From Comamonadaceae bacterium (GTDB taxonomy: Bacteria > Pseudomonadota > Gammaproteobacteria > Burkholderiales > Burkholderiaceae_C): DNA of 7,019 bases. Location: positions 1-7,019 of the forward strand of contig CANHXV010000105.1 of assembly GCA_947464665.1 (NCBI GenBank), in the 5' to 3' direction. Shown piece after piece: positions 1-4,763 of this stretch (positions are counted from its first letter, which is position 1; the number at the start of each line of letters is the position of its first letter). Below the pieces are notes generated by a model, which saw only the letters and a list, made by a program, of their open reading frames with translations, searched no databases and was not told the origin of the DNA. The translations under genes were made by a program, and so were the position numbers.

Positions 1-2
1 AC

Positions 3-350
3 CTGGATGACAACGTCGTTTGCGAAGCTGTCAATTTGGGTTTGGTTTCTTTGCCGGGTGTGGCCACCCCCTCCGAAGCTTTTCGTGCTCTTGCACTGGG
101 CGCCAATGGCCTGAAGTTATTTCCCGCAGAAATGATCAGCCCTGCTGTCGTCAAATCGATGCGCGCCGTATTGCCCAAAGAGGTCAAGCTCATTCCTGTA
201 GGTGGCATTGGCCTTCACAACATGGCAGACTTCCGCAAAAGTGGCGCCTCAGGATTTGGCATTGGTTCCGCATTGTTCGCGCCAAGCAAATCGGCTGAAG
301 CAGTTAGCGACTCTGCCGCAGCTTTTGTGCAGGCTTGGCACAAGGCTTAG
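3..350 (+). CDS. dgoA: 2-dehydro-3-deoxy-6-phosphogalactonate aldolase, C-terminal part (cut by window start)
   Basis: Class I (Schiff-base) aldolase that splits 2-dehydro-3-deoxy-6-phosphogalactonate into pyruvate and glyceraldehyde 3-phosphate, in the cytoplasmic De Ley-Doudoroff galactonate pathway. The 115 visible residues are roughly the second half of a family member of about 205 residues; the frame is open to the window edge, so the start lies outside. Visible motifs are LPGVATPSEAF, then GLKLFPAE, whose Lys is the expected Schiff-base residue, then VGGIG for phosphate binding, and a C-terminal helix ending AFVQAWHKA. The pattern LKLFPAE followed by VLPKEVKLIPVGGI is closer to E. coli DgoA than to Eda; a true eda gene lies at 814-1479, so this is not the KDPG enzyme of the window. 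gloA follows after 77 bases on the same strand. A galactonate-operon partner such as dgoK may lie upstream (inference). The exact sugar-acid substrate cannot be proven from sequence. Confidence 0.88.
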   Translation: MDDNVVCEAVNLGLVSLPGVATPSEAFRALALGANGLKLFPAEMISPAVVKSMRAVLPKEVKLIPVGGIGLHNMADFRKSGASGFGIGSALFAPSKSAEAVSDSAAAFVQAWHKA

Positions 351-427
351 CAGCCAAGTTGGCATTTCAAAATTTCGCGCCCTTTCAATTTGAATTCAAC
401 ACTTTTTCAATCAGACACAAAGACAAT

Positions 428-817
428 ATGAGACTTCTACACACCATGCTTCGCGTTGGCAACCTACAACGCTCAATCGATTTCTATACCAACGTGATGG
501 GTATGAAACTGCTCAAAACAACTGAGAATCCCGACTACAAATACTCATTGGCCTTTGTGGGCTATGGCAGCAATCCAGACCATGCCGAACTCGAACTCAC
601 CTACAACTGGGGCGTTGAAAGTTATGAAATGGGTACTGCTTACGGTCACTTGGCCATTGCTGTGCCAGATGCTTATGCAGCGTGCGACAAAATTCGCAAT
701 GCGGGTGGCAAAGTGACGCGCGAAGCTGGGCCCGTCAAAGGCGGCTCCACAGTCATCGCATTCGTCACCGATCCCGACGGTTACAAAGTGGAATTGATTC
801 AGCGCGACTTCAGTTAA
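428..817 (+). CDS. gloA: Lactoylglutathione lyase (glyoxalase I)
   Basis: Converts the hemithioacetal of methylglyoxal and glutathione to S-lactoylglutathione, the first step of cytoplasmic methylglyoxal detoxification. The protein has 129 residues (E. coli GloA has 135) and covers the whole vicinal-oxygen-chelate fold: MRLLHTMLRVGNLQRSIDFY at the start and DPDGYKVELIQR at the end. All four metal ligands known from the E. coli nickel enzyme fall at identical positions: His5, Glu56, His74 and Glu122. The start is the ATG at 428. The frame stays open upstream to 335, but that stretch overlaps dgoA and does not resemble the family. The ribosome site is weak (an A-rich stretch with AAAGA). The stop codon overlaps that of eda in TTAA, and a terminator-like hairpin lies 23 bases beyond. 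The 77-base gap to dgoA holds a TTGAATTCAA palindrome at 390-399 but no clear promoter, so cotranscription with dgoA is possible. Confidence 0.96.
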   Translation: MRLLHTMLRVGNLQRSIDFYTNVMGMKLLKTTENPDYKYSLAFVGYGSNPDHAELELTYNWGVESYEMGTAYGHLAIAVPDAYAACDKIRNAGGKVTREAGPVKGGSTVIAFVTDPDGYKVELIQRDFS

Positions 818-1479
818 TTGAATGCGCTTCGCTCTAACTGACTGGCCTCTCGAGCCAGTTTTTCAATGCGCGCCCAATCACCCTGTGCCAGTGCATCTGC
901 TGGCACCAACCATGAGCCCCCCACGCAGGCTACATTTGGCAAGCTCAAAAACTCGATGGCATTTTGCGAGGTAACGCCACCTGTTGGGCAAAATCGGACA
1001 TCAAAAAACGGGCCGCCCCAAGCTTTCAACATGGCAAGGCCTCCTGCTTGCATGGCGGGGAAAAATTTCAACTCTGTAAAACCATCTTGTTGCGCCATCA
1101 TGATTTCGCTACCAGTGGCTACGCCGGGCAACAATGACAAGCCTTGATCGCGACAGGCCTGTCCAACAGCAGCGGTATAACCAGGGCTGACTGCAAATTT
1201 GGCGCCCGCATTGGCAGCGGCCTTAGCATCTGCTGGAGTGCGAACGGTGCCAGCACCTACCACCGCATCGGGCACTGCTTTGGCTATGCCTTCTATACAA
1301 GCCAATGCTTGTGGTGTGCGCAAGGTCACCTCCAAGATGCGAATACCGCCGGCCACCAAAGCAAGCGCCATGGGCACTGCATGGGCCACATCGTTCAAAA
1401 CAATGACGGGAATAACGGGCGCATCTTGCATCACTTGCAGTGCAGTGAATGGTGCTTGTGGATGAGCGTTCAAAGCCAT
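814..1479 (-). CDS. eda: KDPG aldolase (2-dehydro-3-deoxy-phosphogluconate aldolase)
   Basis: Cleaves 2-dehydro-3-deoxy-6-phosphogluconate to pyruvate and glyceraldehyde 3-phosphate, the second Entner-Doudoroff step, in the cytoplasm. The 221 residues form a TIM barrel, slightly longer than E. coli Eda (213). The catalytic set aligns with E. coli at a constant offset of five: Glu50 (E45) and Arg54 (R49) in RILEVTLRT, Thr78 (T73) in VGAGTV, and the Schiff-base Lys138 (K133) in ELKFFPA. PTGGVT at 165-170 and VGGSWL at 186-191 are the phosphate-binding loops. The ATG lies 10 bases inside the end of edd and is preceded by AAGGAG at a spacing of 7, so translation is probably coupled to edd. It is the second gene of the edd-eda operon. 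The stop codon is shared with the oppositely directed gloA in TTAA. I saw no T-run terminator for this strand inside gloA. Confidence 0.96.
   Translation of the reverse strand: MALNAHPQAPFTALQVMQDAPVIPVIVLNDVAHAVPMALALVAGGIRILEVTLRTPQALACIEGIAKAVPDAVVGAGTVRTPADAKAAANAGAKFAVSPGYTAAVGQACRDQGLSLLPGVATGSEIMMAQQDGFTELKFFPAMQAGGLAMLKAWGGPFFDVRFCPTGGVTSQNAIEFLSLPNVACVGGSWLVPADALAQGDWARIEKLAREASQLERSAFN
841..863 (+). terminator. Intrinsic terminator for gloA, lying inside the eda coding sequence
   Basis: A perfect 6-bp stem ACTGGC/GCCAGT (841-846 with 854-859) with a 7-base loop runs directly into five T residues at 859-863 on the + strand. It starts 23 bases after the gloA stop codon. On the - strand the hairpin is followed by CAGTTAG with no T run, so it should stop only the rightward (gloA) transcript. 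The same bases encode part of the C-terminal AREASQL segment of Eda. The stem is short, so efficiency is uncertain. Confidence 0.6.
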
Positions 1480-3317
1480 GTACAGGCTCCTTCTTCGGCT
1501 TGTAGCGCATGCTTGCGCAAATTGGTAAACAGTTCTCGGCCCATGCCGCGGCAGTTGGCCGCTTGCAGTTCAGGGGACATGGTAGCGGGTGCTCGTGCGT
1601 TCCAAGCTTGTGGGTCTACCAAAACTTGCAGTGTGCCAGCTTGGGCATCCAAGCGAATGACATCGCCATCCAACACGCGCGCCAAAGGGCCACCCGATGC
1701 CGCTTCAGGGGATACGTGAATGGCTGCAGGCACTTTACCTGAAGCGCCACTCATACGGCCATCGGTGACCAAAGCCACTTTGAAGCCTTGTCCTTGCAAC
1801 ACCGCCAAGGGTGGTGTGAGCTTGTGCAATTCAGGCATGCCATTGGCTTGAGGGCCTTGCCAGCGGACGACGCACACCACATCTTTGTTCATGCTACCAG
1901 TGCTGAAAGCCTCCAATAATTCTTCTTGTGAGTTGAATACATGCGCAGGCGCTTCGATCACATGGCATGCTTCAGGCACAGCCGACACCTTCATGACACT
2001 GCGGCCTAAGTTGCCTTTCAACAAACGCAAGCCACCCGTCAGACTGAAAGGAGAACTTGCAGAACGCAGTACAGATTCATCTTTGGAAGCACCGATGTCT
2101 TCCCATGCCAACTGTCCGTTAACGCCTACTGGCTTTTGTGTGAATTCATGAATACCACCTGCACGAACAGTCATCACATCTGCATGCATCAAGCCAGCAT
2201 CTAACAATTCACGAATGACATAGCCCGGACCACCGGCAGCTTGAAATTGGTTCACGTCAGCACTGCCGTTGGGATAAACGCGTGCAAGCAAAGGCACCAC
2301 ATCTGACAATGCCGAAAAATCATCCCAATCAATGATCAAGCCTGCAGCGCGTGCCACAGCCACCCAATGAATCAGGTGATTGGTAGAGCCACCAGTCGCC
2401 AACAAGGCCACCATGGCATTGACGATGCAACGCTCATCTACCAAGTGGCCTATCGGCGTAAAGTTTTTGGCGTACACCAATTGCAAAACAGTGCGCACTG
2501 ATTCACGCGTTAGCTCGTTGCGCATACCATCACCCGGATTGACAAAGGCTGTGCCAGGGACATGCAAGCCCATGGCTTCGAGCAGCATTTGGTTGCTGTT
2601 GGCAGTGCCGTAAAAAGTACATGTGCCTTCGCCATGATAGGCAGCAGATTCAGCTTTCAACAACTCTGCACGTCCCACTAAGCCTTGCGTCGCTTGCTCC
2701 CTAATTTTGGATTTCTCACTGTTCGACAAGCCACTGCCCATGGGGCCAGCTGGCACAAACACAATAGGCAAATGACCAAACTGCAAAGCACCTATCAAAA
2801 GACCAGGCACAATTTTGTCGCACACACCCAGCATCAGCGCAGCATCAAATACGTCGTGGCTCAATGACACAGCAGTCGCCATGGCGATGACATCGCGGCT
2901 GAATAAACTCAGCTCCATGCCAGGTGTGCCTTGTGTCACGCCATCGCACATGGCGGGCACACCGCCAGCTACTTGGGCTGTTGCACCCCACTTGCGCGCT
3001 TCGTCTTTGACCAAGTCGGGGTAATGTTGAAACGGTGCGTGAGCAGACAACAAATCGTTGTAAGCCGTGACTACACCTATGTTGGGACCACGCTCAGTAG
3101 CGCTCACCACCGGGATGGCCAACAAAACTGAGGCGCGTGATTTGTCTTCAGCTGGCATGGCTGCAAATGCATGTGCCACGTTGGCACAGCCGAGGCGCTC
3201 TGCACCAGGCTTGCGCGCTGAGGCCTGATCCACCTGTTCCAGGTAGGCCGCTCGCGTGGTTTGGCTGCGCTGAGCGATTCGGGCGGTCACATTGGCTACG
3301 GTGGCGTTCAAGGTCAT
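1470..3317 (-). CDS. edd: 6-phosphogluconate dehydratase
   Basis: Dehydrates 6-phosphogluconate to 2-dehydro-3-deoxy-6-phosphogluconate, the first Entner-Doudoroff step; a cytoplasmic iron-sulfur enzyme of the IlvD/Edd family. The 615 residues compare with 603 in E. coli and match it along the full length. The three conserved cysteines expected around the Fe-S cluster are Cys124 (AMCDGVTQG), Cys166 (GVCDKIVPG) and Cys233 (GTCTFYGTANSNQ). ALLATGGSTNH is at 304-314, GPQANGMPELHKL at 488-500, and TDGRMSGASGKVP at 518-530, where Ser523 corresponds to the proposed catalytic serine of IlvD-type dehydratases. The start at 3317 is fixed upstream by an in-frame TGA two codons before it (3321-3323). 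No good Shine-Dalgarno precedes it. It is the first gene of the operon with eda, with a 10-base overlap. Regulation probably acts through the palindrome at 3360-3374. IlvD itself is excluded by the close match to Edd-specific motifs. Confidence 0.97.
   Translation of the reverse strand: MTLNATVANVTARIAQRSQTTRAAYLEQVDQASARKPGAERLGCANVAHAFAAMPAEDKSRASVLLAIPVVSATERGPNIGVVTAYNDLLSAHAPFQHYPDLVKDEARKWGATAQVAGGVPAMCDGVTQGTPGMELSLFSRDVIAMATAVSLSHDVFDAALMLGVCDKIVPGLLIGALQFGHLPIVFVPAGPMGSGLSNSEKSKIREQATQGLVGRAELLKAESAAYHGEGTCTFYGTANSNQMLLEAMGLHVPGTAFVNPGDGMRNELTRESVRTVLQLVYAKNFTPIGHLVDERCIVNAMVALLATGGSTNHLIHWVAVARAAGLIIDWDDFSALSDVVPLLARVYPNGSADVNQFQAAGGPGYVIRELLDAGLMHADVMTVRAGGIHEFTQKPVGVNGQLAWEDIGASKDESVLRSASSPFSLTGGLRLLKGNLGRSVMKVSAVPEACHVIEAPAHVFNSQEELLEAFSTGSMNKDVVCVVRWQGPQANGMPELHKLTPPLAVLQGQGFKVALVTDGRMSGASGKVPAAIHVSPEAASGGPLARVLDGDVIRLDAQAGTLQVLVDPQAWNARAPATMSPELQAANCRGMGRELFTNLRKHALQAEEGACTWL
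1487..1492 (-). promoter_or_regulatory. Strong ribosome binding site for eda inside edd
   Basis: On the - strand AAGGAG lies 7 bases before the eda ATG, within the codons for the Glu-Glu-Gly near the end of Edd. It is a much better match to the 16S rRNA 3' end than anything just before edd itself, and it confirms the eda start at 1479. Confidence 0.85.
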
Positions 3318-3357
3318 TGTTCAGTGCGTTGTTAAGGGCGTTCGGTTTGAAATTAGT

Positions 3358-3387
3358 TTTGTAACTTTGTTACATCACGAATGGTAA
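3358..3387 (-). promoter_or_regulatory. Candidate sigma-70 promoter of edd-eda
   Basis: Read on the - strand, TTACCA (3387-3382) is a 4/6 match to the -35 box and TACAAA (3363-3358) a 4/6 match to the -10 box, separated by 18 bases. Transcription would begin near 3350, giving a leader of about 30 bases before the edd ATG. Both boxes are weak. The main support is that the palindrome at 3360-3374 overlaps the -10 box and the spacer, as expected for repression. Confidence 0.4.
3360..3374. promoter_or_regulatory. Palindromic operator, HexR-like
   Basis: TGTAACTTTGTTACA is a perfect inverted repeat with 6-bp arms and a 3-base centre, 43 bases before the edd start. As I recall it, the proteobacterial HexR (RpiR family) consensus is TGTARTWWWAYTACA; this site differs only at the two symmetric positions 6 and 10. 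HexR senses the Edd product KDPG and commonly controls edd, eda and zwf. The site's perfect symmetry and its place before edd support a real operator. Which regulator binds is an inference; a GntR- or LacI-type protein could also use such arms. Confidence 0.6.
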
Positions 3388-3433
3388 CTCGAGGACCTCC
3401 TTTTTGGCGCAATCAGAGTTACAGACTGGTTAC
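3361..3433. repeat. Cluster of five GTAAC/GTTAC half-sites between edd and chaC
   Basis: GTAAC occurs at 3361-3365 and 3384-3388, and GTTAC (its reverse complement) at 3369-3373, 3418-3422 and 3429-3433. The first GTAAC and first GTTAC form the 15-bp palindrome. GTAACTC at 3384-3390 pairs with GAGTTAC at 3416-3422 as a 7-bp inverted repeat about a centre near 3403. The last two GTTAC copies lie 11 bases apart, about one helical turn. Together they suggest several binding sites for one regulator in the divergent promoter region. Confidence 0.45.
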
Positions 3434-3540
3434 GAATTCAATTGGCTAACAAGAGCGATCTTTGTAAAGCACTTGCAAATGAAGCCATGTGAGGGTGGGT
3501 TTCGGTCAAAATAGTCGGGAAATTCAAAAACTTGCAAAGA

Positions 3541-4128
3541 ATGAACGCCAAAAGATCTGATCAAGCACACACTGCGCCCACGCGGGATGCCATCTTGTCG
3601 GGTTGGCCTGCTTCGCAAGATTTATGGATCTTTGGATATGCCTCACTCATTTGGCGGCCGGAGTTTGACATTCTGGAACAACACTTGACCCAAGTTCAAG
3701 GCTGGCATCGCGCGCTCAAAATGTGGAGTCGTTTGAATCGCGGCACACCTGAATGTCCGGGCCTGGTGTTTGCATTGCTGTCGGGTGGCAGTTGCCAAGG
3801 CATGGTGTTTAGAACACCTGCAAAGCAAGTCAAGCAGACCATCGAGCAGCTCTGGTTTCGCGAAATGCCCAACAGTGTTTACACCACCAAGTGGTTGCAA
3901 TGCCCTACGCCTCACGGGGCAGTCAATGCATTGGCCTTCACTTTGCCTCGCAGCAGTCCGAGTTACACAGGCAACTTATCTCCTGCGCAATATCAACATA
4001 TCTTTCAAAATGCCTCAGGGCGCTACGGCACTACCTTAGACTACGCACAAGAAACTTTCCACAGCTTGAAACAACACGGTATTCACGACAAGGCCCTTGA
4101 GGCCTTGCTTCAGTATGCCAAGGACTGA
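3541..4128 (+). CDS. chaC: ChaC-like gamma-glutamylcyclotransferase (glutathione-specific)
   Basis: Expected to cleave glutathione to 5-oxoproline and Cys-Gly in the cytoplasm. The 195 residues contain the family's nucleotide/peptide-loop signature WIFGYASLIWRP at 29-40, followed by a GWHRALKMWS-type strand at 54-63, PGLVFALL at 73-80 and GMVFRTP at 87-93. LWFREM at 104-109 carries Glu108, the best candidate for the catalytic acid. The later WLQCPTPHGAVNALAFTLPR segment and a C-terminal helix fit ChaC rather than the shorter GGCT/AIG2-like proteins. The ATG at 3541 is preferred over a TTG at 3532; neither has a good ribosome site. It is divergent from edd across 223 bases. pdxH starts 2 bases after its stop, so the two are almost certainly cotranscribed. 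Substrate preference (glutathione versus other gamma-glutamyl compounds) is inferred from the family. Confidence 0.88.
   Translation: MNAKRSDQAHTAPTRDAILSGWPASQDLWIFGYASLIWRPEFDILEQHLTQVQGWHRALKMWSRLNRGTPECPGLVFALLSGGSCQGMVFRTPAKQVKQTIEQLWFREMPNSVYTTKWLQCPTPHGAVNALAFTLPRSSPSYTGNLSPAQYQHIFQNASGRYGTTLDYAQETFHSLKQHGIHDKALEALLQYAKD
4089..4107 (+). other. GC-rich inverted repeat just before the pdxH ribosome site
   Basis: CAAGGCC (4089-4095) and GGCCTTG (4101-4107) form a perfect 7-bp stem with loop CTTGA, inside the last codons of chaC and 23 bases before the pdxH ATG. No T run follows, so it is not a terminator. It could shape the mRNA upstream of the pdxH ribosome site, or be a by-product of the repeated Ala-Leu codons it encodes. 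Confidence 0.3.
4120..4124 (+). promoter_or_regulatory. Ribosome binding site of pdxH at the end of chaC
   Basis: AAGGA lies 6 bases before the ATG at 4131, overlapping the final Lys-Asp codons of chaC. With only two bases between the chaC stop and the pdxH start, this supports coupled translation of the pair. Confidence 0.65.
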
Positions 4129-4130
4129 CC

Positions 4131-4763
4131 ATGAACATTGCAGATTTGCGCAAAAGCTACGAGAAAGCCGAATTGAGTGAAGACGCTTCAGCAGCCGATC
4201 CGCTCCAACAATTTGAACGCTGGTTGAACGAAGCGATTCACTCCGAAGTACCCGAGCCCAACGCCATGACTGTCGCCACCGTGGCCAGCAACATGCGGCC
4301 CAGCACACGCGTGGTTCTGATCAAAGGCTACGATGCCCGTGGTATCGTTTGGTACACCAACTATGACAGCCGAAAAGGCCAAGAGCTGGCGGGAAATCCC
4401 TTTGCAGCTTTGCAATTTCATTGGGTTGAACTTGAGCGTGTAGTGCGCATCGAGGGCCGCATGGAAAAAATAAGCGAAGCAGACAGTGATGCCTACTTTC
4501 ACAGTCGCCCACTTGACTCGCGAATTGGCGCTTGGGCGTCTCCGCAAAGCCAAGTGATTGATGGGCGAACCGTGTTGGTCACCAACGCTGCGAAGTACGC
4601 TGCGAAGTTCATGTTGAACCCTCCCCGACCACCGCATTGGGGCGGCTACCGCTTGGTGCCTGACGAATGGCAGTTTTGGCAAGGCCGCAAAAGTCGCCTT
4701 CACGATAGATTGCGCTATCGCTTCAATGAAGGCGATTGGATTCGCGAACGCTTGGCCCCTTAA
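4131..4763 (+). CDS. pdxH: Pyridoxamine/pyridoxine 5'-phosphate oxidase
   Basis: FMN-dependent oxidase that converts pyridoxamine or pyridoxine 5'-phosphate to pyridoxal 5'-phosphate, the last step of vitamin B6 synthesis and salvage, in the cytoplasm. The 210 residues match the usual length (E. coli 218). The N-terminus MNIADLRKSYEKAEL is typical. The FMN-binding split-barrel motifs follow in order: RVVLIKG at 60-66, WYTNYDSRKGQEL at 74-86, QFHWVELERVVRIEG at 95-109 and SRIGAWASPQSQ at 130-141. The C-terminal signature has RLHDR at 189-193, with Arg189 and His191 matching the PLP-contacting Arg197 and His199 of E. coli, and ends RERLAP. It is the second gene after chaC, and its stop overlaps the receptor stop in TTAA. 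A 223-residue open frame lies antisense to it (4188-4859), but this is a shadow. No clear terminator follows on the + strand. Confidence 0.97.
   Translation: MNIADLRKSYEKAELSEDASAADPLQQFERWLNEAIHSEVPEPNAMTVATVASNMRPSTRVVLIKGYDARGIVWYTNYDSRKGQELAGNPFAALQFHWVELERVVRIEGRMEKISEADSDAYFHSRPLDSRIGAWASPQSQVIDGRTVLVTNAAKYAAKFMLNPPRPPHWGGYRLVPDEWQFWQGRKSRLHDRLRYRFNEGDWIRERLAP

Noticed and set aside
334..356. CTTGGC/GCCAAG inverted repeat around the dgoA stop, considered as a dgoA terminator
   Set aside because: The loop is long (13 bases or more), the stem is only 6 bp and no T run follows, so read-through into gloA is more likely.
1144..1719. 191-codon open frame antisense to edd and eda
   Set aside because: It lies entirely opposite two clearly identified genes and shows no recognisable protein character.
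3479..3514. Eleven-codon frame MKPCEGGFRSK upstream of chaC, considered as a leader peptide
   Set aside because: It has no ribosome site, and its start merely falls in a 9-bp direct repeat (ACTTGCAAA at 3471-3479 and 3530-3538). There are no regulatory codons or downstream attenuator.
4703..4720. Inverted repeat CGATAG/CTATCG near the end of pdxH, considered as a receptor terminator
   Set aside because: No T run follows on the - strand, and the bases encode the conserved HDRLRYRF segment.
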